A stretch of DNA of 64,000 bases from Echiichthys vipera. Taxonomy: Eukaryota > Chordata > Actinopteri > Perciformes > Trachinidae. Each line of letters opens with the position of its first letter. Position 1 is the stretch's first letter. The stretch covers positions 27,942,170 to 28,006,169 of the forward strand of contig OY829659.1 in assembly GCA_963691815.1 (NCBI GenBank), read 5' to 3'. The position numbers and the translations under genes were made by a program. Shown here piece by piece: positions 34,464 through 46,100 of the stretch. Under the pieces are notes generated by a model. The model was not told where the DNA came from and did not search any database. It saw only the letters and a list, made by a program, of their open reading frames with translations.

Positions 34464-35190
34464 ATCCTAACACTGGGTTGTCATGGTTTTAGACAGCTAA
34501 CAACTGCGTCCAGGTTCTTAGATATGAGAGCGGCACCCTCCAAAGTAGGATGAATACCATCTCTCCTAATAAGACCAGGTTTTCCCCAGAAAGACTGCCA
34601 ATTATCTACGAAGCCCACATTATTTACAGGGCACCATCCAGACAGCCAGCGACGGAATGATGACACGCGGCTATAAATGTCATCGCAAGTCAAGTTGGGC
34701 AGGGGACCAGAGTAAATTACAGAGTCCAACATAGTTTTTGCACGCACCGACTCCACATTAGTTTTAGTGACCTCCGATTGACTTAATCGGGTGTCATTAC
34801 CGCCAACGTGAATAACAATATTACCATATTTACGTTTATCCTTAGCCAGCAGTATCCAATAGGACTCAATGTCGCCCGCTCTGGCCCCTGGGACGCATTT
34901 TAATATGGTCCCTGGTGTCACTAAGTTCACGTTTCTCAGAGTGGAGCTGCCAATAACCAGTGTTGTTTTCTCAGCAGGTGTGTCACTGAGTGGAGAAAAT
35001 TATTTGAAACGTGAACGGGCGGATGGTTAACCATGCGCCTCGGTTTAGAACTATGCTTTCCTCTCACAGTCACCCAGGAGGACCCTGGCTGCTCAGGGAT
35101 TGCCGGGGAGGGGCTAGCAGAAGAAGTCCAGTTCATTCAAGTCCGCTGAGGTCACTGACAAACTGTCACTTGGTTAAAAAGGCCATTATG
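34464..35190 (-). pseudogene. L2-type LINE (copy A): ORF1 with SGNH-esterase-like domain
   Basis: The 149-codon frame at 34930-34481 has IVIHVGGNDTRL (SGNH block III), then WCPVNNVGFVDNW, and IRRDGIHPTLEGAALI with the Asp-x-x-His pair of the C-terminal catalytic block. This is the esterase-like ORF1 of CR1/L2 elements. Upstream, 35136-34936 holds the linker ending in TPLRKQHWLL-like sequence, with a frame break between it and the esterase, so the block I serine is not in the same frame. Downstream, ORF1 would have continued into the endonuclease now at 27148-26440. Confidence 0.8.
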
Positions 35191-35205
35191 AACGGAGGCT
35201 CAACT

Positions 35206-35244
<39 letters not shown>

Positions 35245-35653
35245 CAGAGGGTTGAGCGAGCAATTCAATGAATAAGGAGAGCGAGCGCAGTAATCCAGAA
35301 CAAAGCAGTGAATTCGGTAAATAAAAAGGAAATGTATCTGTTTCATCACTGTATAAATGCAGCTGTAGCAAATATCTCACTGTCTCTGTCCTCATTTATA
35401 TTTTATAATGCTACAAATTATATTTAGCTATGAAAAAAAGCCTGAAACGGAAGTACAGAGAGCCGTTGCTATAGATATGATACAGTCTTGTTTCGTCACA
35501 TTGGTCTGAACGGGCAGGTTTCAGAACGTTGCAAGTAGTTGCAAGTTTCAACTCTTTGCGTTGTGAATCTTTGGTCTGAACTGAACTTCAGAACCCAAAT
35601 ATCCTCCCACTGAACCCAGCAACAACTCATCTTGCTTCTCATCGGTTTAATTT
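35191..35653. other. GT/GA microsatellite and unassigned sequence
   Basis: A GT run at 35206-35231 is followed by GAGA at 35232-35244. No gene is recognised in the remainder. Confidence 0.5.
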
Positions 35654-36183
35654 TGTCAGGAACGGTACGGGGATAGCACGAAAGGTGGACCCAATACAGA
35701 CACGGACAAAAGGTAAAGTTACAAAAGAAACTTTTAATATAATAAACGGACAAACGCAAAAATACTACAGAGAATACAAACACAAGACTAACTAAACGAA
35801 CATGGGAATACAGGAACAGGAAGACGACGGAAGATCAGGGAGACGGACGGGAACACGGGAAACTACGGAGAAAAACAGAAAACAAAACACGATTAATCAA
35901 CTTACTTCGGGGAGCGTGAAAACCACAACGAGAAATGGGATGCCAGTCCGGGGGGAATAGTGTTACCAATGAAGGGTCGACGACGGTCCGGCGCTGCATG
36001 CCTGTCAGCTTCAGGCTTTTAAGGTGGTGGTGTAATCAGCATAACAGGCTGCAGCTTTGGGGAAACGCCTCCCAGACCTACACACAGACAAGGGAGAGAC
36101 ACATGCAGGGAAACACAGACAGAGGGAGACAAACTCACACAGAACGGAAGAGAGGAGAGCACTGACAGACACAGAACATGACA
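35654..36183 (-). repeat. Probable solo LTR, about 530 bp
   Basis: Read on minus, it begins TGTCATGTTCTGTG and ends CCGTTCCTGACA, with the short inverted TGTCA/TGACA ends of Gypsy LTRs and an ATTAAA-type signal near 35735. No internal retroelement sequence is attached on either side. A clean 5-bp duplication was not found (ATTT occurs on both sides). Confidence 0.55.
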
Positions 36184-36299
36184 CATTTCTCTTGTGTTGC
36201 GTCCTGTGCGTCAGTATTGCAGGTCAGGGTTTTTTTGTCGTGTTATTTTTTCTGTAATTAATTAATCAATCAATCGTTATTAGCGTGTTAAAGTCCCAA

Positions 36300-37600
36300 C
36301 CCTAGTTAAAGTCAAATCCAAAGAGGTGCAAACCATTACCGGGCATATAAACTCAGTGGACAAAAACATCAAGTTCACCGGAGACGATGTCAAGGACAAT
36401 AGCTGCCTTGCTTAGACTGTGACATCCATATAGAGAATGACAGGAGCCTCCACATTGGGGTATACAGAAAACCCACTCACACAGACCAATATCTACTGTT
36501 TGACTCTCATCAACCCCTGGAACACAAGCTTGGAGTTATCAGAACCCTGTAACACAGAGCTGATAACGTACCCACCAGCTCACAGACCCAAGGGGAAGAA
36601 CGCAAGCACCTGAGAGGCGCCCTCACAACTTGTGCCTACCCCAGCTGGACCTTTGTGAAAACGGCAGCTGCTTCCAGAAAGAAAACCAAAGTGGTTGAAA
36701 AAGAAAAAGAAATCAAGAGAAACAACATAGTCATTCCATATGTGGCTGGGGTATCAGAAAAACTCAGGAGGATTTTCAACAAACACTGCATCCCTGTCTA
36801 TTTCAAACCCAGTAACACATCCAGAGAGAGACTAGTACATCCCAAGGACAGAACACCACACACCCACAAAAGCAATCTGGTTTATACTGTCCAATGCAAC
36901 GAGGAATGCAAAGATCTCTACATTGGAGAAACAAAACAACCACTGCATAAACACATGGCCCAACACAGGAGAGCTAACTCCTCAGACCTGGGCTCTGCTG
37001 TCCACTTACATCTCAAGGAGAAATCCCACTTCTTTGAGGACAACAATGTCCATATCCTGGACAAAGAGGACAGATGGTTTCAAAGAGGAGTAAAAAAAAG
37101 CCATCTATGTAAAAGTAGAGAAAGCATCGCTAAACAGAGGAGGTCTAAGACAACACTTATGTCCAATTTACAATGCAGCCCTTTCATCTCTTCCCAGGAG
37201 ATTCAACAATCTAACCTCAAAGAACAACGGTTCACAAGGGCCTCCTGTGACTCCAATGCCTGCCATTATAACCCAGTAGAGCACTAACAACGTCGAAACC
37301 AACTTCCCACCAACGACTGTCACTCCAATGACTGTCTTTGGCACTTGGAGAACAAAGGGTTCCAGTGATATCATTGGCCTTGTGCACGCCCTCACTAGAG
37401 CTGAAATACCTGGATCTCCACACCAGATCGTCTGACCAGTCCCAGCCTGGTCAGATGCGTACATGAACTGATGAAGACTCTTGGATGAGAGGTGAAACGT
37501 CTTCCTAGACAAACAACCAAGTCTAGTTGCTTTTGACTGAAATTTCTTTAGAGATAACAATGAGCTGGACATATGAGAACATTCACAGGGTTATCTAAAT
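36300..37600 (+). mobile_element. Penelope-like element, 3' half with GIY-YIG nuclease
   Basis: The frame 36655-37287 contains NNIVIPYVAGVSEKLRRIF and the GIY-YIG domain: LVYTVQCNEECKDLYIGET with the paired tyrosines, followed by HRRANSS, AVHLHLKEKSH (catalytic-region His/Glu) and LDKEDRWFQRGVKK. The reading then slips near 37100. 36310-36650 is RT C-terminal sequence with stops. The 3' end at about 37470-37600 (GATGAAGACTCTTGGATGAG, GTGAAACGTCTTCC) matches the terminal region typical of fish Neptune-type elements. The palm and most of the RT are missing. Confidence 0.8.
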
Positions 37601-37922
37601 ATAGTGTCACTCTGGATGATGTTGTGCTGTCCTCCAGCACCACAGTAAGGAATCTGGGTGTTATTTTTGATCAGGATATGTCCTTTGATTCTCAAATAAA
37701 ACTAACGACAAGGACTGCATATTTTCACTTGCGTAATATTGCGAAAATTATGAACATTGTGTCTTAGATGCAGAAAAACTAGTCCATGCATTTGTTACTT
37801 CTTGGCTGGACTATTGCAACTCCCTATTATCAGGCTGCTCCAATAAGTCTGTTAAGAGTCTCCAGTTGGTCCAATATGCTGCAGCTTGAGTAAAAACTAA
37901 AACAAATCAAAGGGAACATATT

Positions 37923-40845
37923 CAATTCAATTTTATTTATAGTGTCGAATCATAACAAAAGTTATCTCAGGACACTTTACAGAGTAGGTAAAGACCACAC
38001 TAAATTACTTATTTATGATTAACATAGACCCAACAATTCCTCTGTAGAGTACGGTGGCAACGAAAACCTTCCCTTTAACAGGCAGGTATGTCGGACAGAC
38101 CCAGCTCTGTGGAGGACGGCCATCTGTCTTGACCGGTTGGGGAGGAAGAAAAGAAGAGAGAAAGAGAGAAAAGACACACAGATAGACAGAGAGAGACACA
38201 CTTCCAGAGATGCAAGCAAGCAAAGCCTAACAGTAACTATAATAATATCTATAGTAATGTGAATATGACGTATATGTTAAGACAGTTAATACAACAGAAT
38301 AGTAGAAACAAGCACAGCTAAGGTGATAGAATATGACAATGATAATAATTATGGTGGCAAACATGATCAATGATGAGTAGTGGCAATAGCAGCTACGATA
38401 CAGCGAGACATACCACTGGTGGTGTTTTTATGGCTACAAATTTTAAAGTTTATTAAACTAGTGATAGTATATATGAGTAACAGTGATAATAGCAGCAGGA
38501 AGCGTCATGTAGGACCACGGCAGCAGGCACCACCACGATCAGCAGAGACCTGCGAGACGACAAAGCACAAAAAACTCCGGGGAAGAAGCTGAATTAGTAA
38601 CATGCATTGATGAGACATGAATGGTACAGACAGAGAGGAGAGAAGCTCAGAGTATCAGGAAAAGTATTATCCCCCGGCAGACTAGACCTATAGCAGCATA
38701 ATTAAGCAGAAGAAAATCTTATCATAAGTCCTAGCTGTAAGCTTTATCAAAAAGGAAAGTTTTAAGTTTACTCTTAAATATGGGGACAGTGTCTGCCTCC
38801 CGAATAACATTTGGGAGTTTGTTCTACAGGAGAGGAGCTTGGTAGCTGAAGGCTCTGCCTCCATTTCTACTTTTGGAGACTCTAGGAACGACGAGTAGCC
38901 CTGCATTCTCAGTGCGCAGAGATCTAGTCGGGTGATACAGTACTATGAGCTCTTTAAGATACGACGGAGCCTGACCAATAAGAGCTTTGTACGTAAGGAG
39001 AAGGATTTTAAATTCTATTCTAGATTTTACAGGTAGCCAGTGCAGAGAAGCTAATACAGGAAAAATATGTTCTCTTCTATTTGTTTTAGTTAGTACACAA
39101 GCTGCAGCATTTTGGACCAACTGGAGACTCTTAACAGACTTATTGGAGCAGCCTGATAATAAGGAGTTGCAGTAGTCCAGCCTAGAAGTAACAAATGCAT
39201 GGACTAGTTTTTCTGCATCTTTCTGAGACACAATGTTCCTAATTTTCGCAATATTACACAGGTGAAAATATGCAGTCCTTAGTTAGTTTTATGTGAAAAT
39301 CGAAGGACATATCCTGGTCAAAAATAACTCCCAGACTCCTTACTGTGGTGCTGGAGGACAGCACAACATCATCCAGAGTAACAATATCTTTAGCTATTGA
39401 GTTTCGGAGGCCTTTGGGGCCAAGTACAATGACTTCAGTTTTGTCTGAGTTTAACATCAGAAAATTGCAGTTCATCCAGCTTTTTATTTCCTTAATGCAC
39501 ATTTGAAGTTTATCCAACTGATCGGTTTCTTCTGGTTTGAATCGACAAATATAATTGTGTATCATCAGCATAACAATGAAAATTTATGGAGTTCTTCCTT
39601 ATAATATTTCCTAAGGGAAGCATATATAAGGTGAATAGAATTGGTCCAAGGACAGAACCCTGTGGGATTCCGTGACTGACTTCAGTGTGCATGGAGGATT
39701 TGTCATTAACATGTACAAACTGAGATCTATCTGATAAATATGACTTAAACCAGCTCAGTGCGGTTCCTTTAATGCAGATCAGATGCTCCAGTCTCTGTAG
39801 CAGGATGTGATGGTCAATAGTGTCGAAGGCCGCACTAAGATCTAGTAAAACAAGTACAGAGACAAGTCCTTTGTCTGAAGCTATAAGAAGGTCGTTAGTA
39901 ATTTTCACCAGTGCTGTCTCAGTGCTATGATTCGCTCTAAATCCTGACTGGAAATACTCAAATATCTCAGTATTATGTAAAAAGTCACACAACTGATTGG
40001 CAACTAATTTCTCGAGGATCTTAGAGAGAAAAGGAAGGTTAGATATAGGTCTAAAGTTGGCTAGTACCTCAGGATCAAGACTGGGCTTTATAAGAAGAGG
40101 TTTAATTACAGCTATTTTAAAAGACTGTGGTACATAACCTGCTGATAAATACATGTTAATCATATCTAATACAGGAGTGCTTATTAAAGGTAACACTTCT
40201 TTAAGTAACCTAGTTGGGATAGAGTCTAGGAGACAAGGAGAAGGTTTTGATGCTGAAATAGTAGAGGTTCATTTGTTAAGGTCGACTGTAGAAAAGCAGT
40301 CCAAGAATATATCAGGTTGTACAGATTCTAAGGTTCCTGGGTTTGATGAAAAATTGGTGCCAAGCGAGTTGATTTAGTCTCTAATAGTTATAATTTTGTC
40401 ATTAAAGAAGGTCATGAAGTCGTTACTACTGAGGGTTATAGGAATACATGGCTCAAAAGAGCTGTGGCTCTCTGTCAGCCTGGCTACAGTGCTGAAAATA
40501 AATCTAGGATTGTTCTTATTCTCCTCTATTAAAGATGAGTAATAGGATGCTCTCGCATTACAGAGGGCCTTCCTATATGTTTTAAGACTTTCTTGCCAAA
40601 CTAAGTGAGATTCCTCCAGTTTAGTGGAGCGCCATTTACTTTCCAACTTTCGCGATGTTTGTTTTAATTCACTGGATTGTGTGTTATACCACGGAGCTAC
40701 CTTCCTCTGTTTTATTATCTTCTTTTTTAAAGGAGCAACAGAGTCGAGTGTTGTTCGTAGAGAGCCTGCAACACTGTCAACAATGTGATCAATTTCAGAG
40801 AAACTAACGTTAGTGCAGGAATCTTGAATATTAGGATAAGGCATT
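37923..40845 (-). mobile_element. L2-type LINE (copy D), minus strand, inside copy C
   Basis: It starts at its 3' tail (TTCAATTCAATTTTATTTAT) at 37923 and reads leftward. A 7-bp duplication ACATATT flanks it (37916-37922 and 40846-40852). Coding on minus: the linker after endonuclease 40844-40374 (KKKIIKQRKVAPWYNTQ), RT 40196-39510 (SNLPFLSKILEKLVANQL, SAAFDTIDHHIL, CYADDTQLYLS), then 39571-39254 and 39231-38824 in shifted frames (LDYCNSLLSG; LLVVPRVSKS). Two or three single-base slips break an otherwise long ORF. The 5' end is truncated before the endonuclease. Confidence 0.9.
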
Positions 40846-41178
40846 ACATATTTATCCTGTATTAGCGTCTTTGCACTGGCTAACTTTAAAATCTGGAATC
40901 AAATTTAAAATCCTTCTCCTTACCTACAAAGCTCCTACTGGTAGGGCTCTGTTGTATCTTAAAGAGCTCATAGTACCGTATTACCCGACTAGATCGCTGC
41001 ACTCTGAGAATGCAGGGCTACTTGTCGTTCCTAGAGTATCCAAAAGTACAATGGGAGGCAGAGCCTTCAGCTACCTAGCTCCACTCCTGTGGAACCAACT
41101 CCCAAGTGTTATTCGGGAGGCAGACACCATCCCCATATTTAAAAGTAAACTTTCCTCTTTGATAAAGCTTATAGTTAG

Positions 41179-41594
41179 TTAGAAGAAGAAGAAGAAGAAG
41201 AATTTCCCGCAAGGGGAAATTCAGTTTGCTTACTCAGTTATTATTATTCAGGTCACACACACACAGGCCCGAAATACACACACATGCACAAACAGGACCT
41301 ATATACATGCAATTAATGGAGAGATGTCAGAGCGAGGGGGCTGCCAATGGATTAGCGCCCCGAGCAGTTGGGGGTTCGGTGCCTTGCTCAACAGCACCTC
41401 TGCAGTTTCCAGGAGATGAACTGGCACCTCTCCAGCCGCCAGTCCACACTCCATTCATGGTCCACACAGGGACTTGAACCAGCGACCCTACGGTTCCCAG
41501 CCGGGTCACCTATGGACTGAACGCGGCAGTAGCAATTTCTTAATTCAATTTCTCTTAGAGCCTGCATGTACGGGCATTTTTGTTCTGCTTAATG
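41179..41594 (+). repeat. SINE-like dispersed repeat inserted in copy C
   Basis: Begins with GAA repeats (GAAGAAGAAG) then AATTTCCCGCAAGGGGAAAT, a CA run, and a GC-richer half with TGGGGGTTCGGTGCCTTGCT and GGGACTTGAACCAGCGACCC. A related partial copy lies at 54905-55056. The TTGAACC block resembles a tRNA T-loop-like box, but I cannot fold a tRNA head here. Confidence 0.65.
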
Positions 41595-41790
41595 TAAGCT
41601 GATTTTGTTCTGCTTAATGATGCTGCTATAGGCCCAGTCTGTCGGGGGATGATACTGTTACTGATACTCTGAGCTTCTATCCTCTCTGTCTGTATCATTC
41701 ATGTCTCATCAATGCATGTTACTAATTCAACTTCTTTCCCAGAGTTGTTTGTCTTTTGTTGTCTCGCAGGGTTCTGCTAATCGTTTATAT

Positions 41791-42235
41791 TATATTTTTT
41801 TTACAGTTTTACATTTCGTATTTTTAATTAAGATTGTTTTTATGATTGATCACTGCTGTTCTCGTTTGTGGATGGATGAATGAACAAACAAATAGTCAGT
41901 GGTATAAGTACAATTATTTTCTTTTATGGATATAGATGGCTTGACATAAAAAGTTCGCCTTGTCGTATATTTGCCTTATTGTTCTTCTTGGACACAGTTA
42001 TGCATTGAGCATGGTTTAGAGCCCACTTAAGAGGATTTTCCGGTGTTTTCCTCTTTATCGCTAACATTGAATCAAACCACGGGGGCTGCCATCTTGCAAT
42101 TGTGTTGACAAATAGCAGCTATCTTATTGGTGTAGCACGGTCATGTGTTGAACAGTGCCACCAACCCGTCCAAATATTATTACACACTGAAGAAAATAGT
42201 TCTGCATAAAACATATAAGTAAATAAGAGGTCTGC
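41791..42235. other. No recognised feature
   Basis: AT-rich sequence without element motifs. Confidence 0.4.
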
Positions 42236-43086
42236 TTATCTCTCTCTCTCAGTCTCTGTGACGTCATTCACAGTCCTGCTGCGACATATTCTGGCCCAGT
42301 GTCCCGTTCTGTGACACTTGTGGCAGGTAGCTCTTTCTTCAGGGCACATTTCATCTCTATTATGCTGTACTTTCCCACATTTGCCACATTTCTTCTCTCT
42401 CCCCCCCACCCCCCACCCCAATTTTTCTTTGACTTGCCTTGTTCTTGCTGTTGTGCCTTCCAGTTTGTGCTTTTACGTTTAAATTGCACATCTGTACTGA
42501 TCCCGCAGTGTCTCCTTGCAGACTCACTTGTGTAGCGACCTGCTATGACTATCTGACAGTCTGTATTGTGTGCGTCAGTGTCATGTCCGCCATCAGCTGC
42601 AGCCTGTGGGAGAGGTCTTTATCCATTATCCGTACGACAATGCGGTTGCGGATATTTTCCTCTCATGTTGCTCCAAACTCACAGTGCTCTGAGAGATCAT
42701 ACGGGGCTCTGATTCTGCCTTTTCACCTGGCCTTTGGACCCGTTGGTAAAAGCATGCCCGATCATGGACAATATTTCTCCTCAGAAAAAAATAATCGTTA
42801 AACCTGCTTATAACAATGACAAAGTCATTGCGGTCCTCTTCTTGAGCAAACGTGAATGACTTGAAAAGGTTTTCTGCCTTGTTTTCCATGCCGTAAATCA
42901 GGGAGCTCACTCAACCCTCGAAATTTTGTTGGGGTTCTGTATCGCTCGAACCTTTGCTTCCACTTGGGCCACTTGTCAAACGACAAACAAAGTTTTCCGG
43001 AGGGTTAAACTTAGCCATCTCTTTTCTTCCTCTGACTGTCTTCTTAATTTATCTCTTGGTCGTTCTTTGAACCACTGCTGACACCA
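42236..43086 (-). pseudogene. gag: Mag-type Gypsy gag fragment and primer site
   Basis: On minus: MAKFNPPENF start at about 43016, a shifted frame FDKWPKWKQRFERY, then 42910-42626 with SSLIYGMENKAENLF and SRFNDYFFLRRNIVHDRA (capsid), and 42421-42236 with two CCHC-like knuckles (CGKCGKVQHNRDEMC and CHKCHRTGHWARIC). Several frameshifts. TGGTGTCAGCAGTGG next to the LTR edge (about 43072-43086) fits a tRNA-Leu-like primer site. pol is missing. Confidence 0.75.
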
Positions 43087-43197
43087 TGTAATAATCAAAA
43101 ACATCTAAAACTTGCATAAGAAAAGCGTCTTCCATAACCAAGGCAACAATACTAGATTTAACTGCTCTGCTCTACAACGTCACAGTTGCTGTGGCAA
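43087..43197 (-). repeat. Remnant LTR of the Mag-type element
   Basis: Plus strand starts TGTAATAATC directly beside the primer site, so this would be the U5 end of a 5' LTR on minus. Only about 110 bp is assignable before LINE coding begins. Confidence 0.4.
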
Positions 43198-46100
43198 TAG
43201 CAATAAAAGGGGCCCCAAAATGGACCCTTGGTGGACCTCTACTGAACAACCCATATAAGTGGAACTTATAACCACAATGCATTGTTCTCTATGTGACAAA
43301 TATGAATGAAACCAGTTAATAGTTTGAGCAGAAAAATTTAAATGTGACAATTTAGAAAGCAGCACCTTGTGAATGACGGTGTCGAAAGCTCTTTTTAAAT
43401 CTAGGAAATAGCATCCACATACACATCAATTTTTTTTTAGCTGACTAGCTGACTTCTAGCTAAATTTCTTATTGATAAATTAACCAAGTGCGTCATTGGA
43501 AGCGCTAAGGCCTCCTTGTGTGATTTTAAAAAGCTAGTGTTTAGCCCCCTATCTGGGAACCATCACCTTATCGTGGTGGAGAGGTTTATGTGTCCCTGTG
43601 AACCTGAGGGCTGTGTTGTCTGGAGCTTAGTGCTCCTGGTAGGGTCTACCATGGCAGAGTGGTCTAAGGCGAGGGGCCGGACTAGTGTTGTTTTTGGCGG
43701 CCTGTTTTACTTTTAGTCTAGTCTAGTTTTAGTCACACACACGCTAGTCTCTCTCACAAACATGCTAGTCTCTCTCACACACACGCGCGCTAGTCTCTCT
43801 CTCACAAACACGCTAGTCTCTCACACACGCGCGCGTGCACACACACACACACACACCTCCAGTGGCTAACGCCAAAGCTAGCGTTAAAACCCGACACATT
43901 AACCGTCGCCGGCGAGCACCTGGTGGCCGGGTTTGCCCGGAGCCCGGCCGGGCCAGCCCAAAAAAGTGACGTGGCGTCTCCCTCCCCTCCATCCTGTGGG
44001 CCCACCACTTGCAGGAGGAACCACTTGGGTCGGGTGCACTGCTGCACAGGTTGCAGTGAAGGTGAGGGGCCTCGACGGATCAGATACGGGCAGCAGAAGC
44101 TGGCTCTGGGGACGTGGAATGTCACCACTCTGTCGGGGGGGAGCCGGAGCTTGTGCGGGAGGTGGAGCGCTACCAGTTAGATCTGGTGGGGCTTACCTCC
44201 ACACACAGTCTCGGTTCTGGAACCGTACTCCTGGATAGGGGTTGGACCCTATTCTTCTCTGGAGTTGCCCAGGGTGTGAAGCGCTGGGCGGATGTGGGGA
44301 TACTCACAAACCCCCAGCTGAGCGCCGCGCTGTTGGAGTTCACCCGGGAGGACAAGAGGGTCACCTCTTTAACCCTGCGGGTGGTAGGGGGGAAAAACTC
44401 TGACTGTTGTTTGTGCAAATACATCGAACAGCAGTTCAGAGCATTCAGCCTTCTTGGAGACCTGCATTGGGCTCCAGTAGGGGACTCCATAGTTCTGCTG
44501 GTAGACTTCAACGCCCACATGGGCAATGATGGAGACACCTGCAGAGGCGTGATTGGGAGGAACAGCCTCCCTGATCTAAATCCGAGTGGTCGTCAGTTAT
44601 TAGACTTCTCTGCTAGTCACGGATTGTCTATAACTAACACCATGTTAGAACATAAGGATGCTCATAAGTATACGTGGTACCAGAGCACCACGTACTCTAG
44701 GCCAAAGGTCGATGATCGATTTTGTGATCGTATCATCTGATCTGAGGCTGTTTGTTTTGGACACTCGAGTGAAGAGAGGGGCAGAGCTGTCAACTGATCA
44801 CAATCTGGTGATGAGTTGGGTCAGAGGATGGGGGAAGATTCTGGACGGACCAGTTAAGCCCAAACAAGTAGTGCGGGTGAACTGGGAACGTCTGGAGGAG
44901 GCCCCTGTCTGAGAAATCTTCAACTCACACCTCCGGCGGAGCTTTTCTGGCATTCCTGTGTAGGTTGGGGGCATTGAACCGGAGTGGGAAATGTTCAAAG
45001 CTTCCATTGCTGAAGCTGCAGTGGTGAGCTGTGGCCTCAAGGTCTTAGGTGCCTCAAGGGGCGGTAACACTCCAACACCGTGGTGGACAACGGTGGTCAG
45101 GGAGGCTGTCCGGCCGAAGAAGGAGGCCTTCCGGGATATGTTATCCCAGAAGACTCCGGAGGCAGTTGCAAGGTACCGACAGGCCAGAAGAGCTGCAGCC
45201 TCTGCTGTGTCAGAGGCAAAGCAGCGGGTGTGGGAGGAGTTCGGAGAAGTCATGGAGAAGGACTTTTGGGCGGCACCAAGGTGCTTTTGGAAAACCATTC
45301 GACATCTCAGGAGGGCGAAACGGGGAACCGTCCAAGCTGTTTACAGTAAGGACTGGACGCTGGTGACCTCAGCCGATGAGGTAATCGGGCAGTGGAAACA
45401 GCACTTTGAAGAACTCCTTAATCCGACTAACATGCCCTCTTTTGTAGAGGCTGAGCTGGAGGCTGATGGGGAATCATTGTCAATATCTCTGGCGGAAGTC
45501 ACTGAGGTAGTCAAACAACTCCACAGTGGCAAAAGCCCCAGGGATTGATGAGATTTGTCTAGAAATGCTGAAAGCTTTGGGTTTGGAGGGGATGTTGACA
45601 CGTCTCGTCAACATTGCGTGGAAGTCTGGGACAGTGCCAAGGGAGTGGCAGACTGGGGTGGTGGTTCCTCTGTTTAAAAGGGCGGACCAGAGGGTGTGTG
45701 CCAATTATAGGGGTATGACACTACTCAGCCTCCCTGGTAAAGTCTACTCCAAGGTGCTGGAAAGGAGGGTTCGTCCTATAGTCGAACCTCAGATTTAAGA
45801 GGAACAATGCGGATTCCGTCCTGGACGTGGAACAACAGACCAGCTCTTCACTCTCGCAAGGATCCTGGAGGGGGCCTGGGAGCATTCCCATCCAGTCTAC
45901 ATGTGTTTTGTGGATCTTGAGAAGGCATATGAACGGTTCCTTCGCTTTTTCACCAATCCTGTTCGTGATTTTCATGGACAGGATATCGAGGCGTAGTCGT
46001 GGTGGGGAGGGGTTGCAGTTCGGTGGGCTGAGGATCTCGTCTCTGCTTTTTGCAGGTTTTGATGTGGTCCTGATGTTATCGTCGGTCAGTGACCTTCAGC

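Larger units (their letters stand above)
37603..41790 (+). mobile_element. L2-type LINE (copy C), interrupted twice
   Basis: RT C-terminal coding runs 37603-37922 (TLDDVVLSSSTTVRNLG; LDYCNSLLSG with stops), resumes at 40846-41178 (LLVVPRVSKS; SYLAPLLWNQLPS) and its 3' UTR resumes at about 41595-41790. The first gap is copy D, an opposite-strand L2 element; the second is a SINE-like insert. Sequence closely parallels copy B, letting the breakpoints be located. Confidence 0.85.

Noticed and set aside
35654..36183. Full LTR retrotransposon
   Set aside because: Only one LTR-like unit and no gag or pol attached; reported as a probable solo LTR.
41226..41520. tRNA gene
   Set aside because: GGGACTTGAACCAGCGACCC resembles a tRNA T-arm region, but no acceptor stem or anticodon arm can be drawn; it fits a dispersed repeat.
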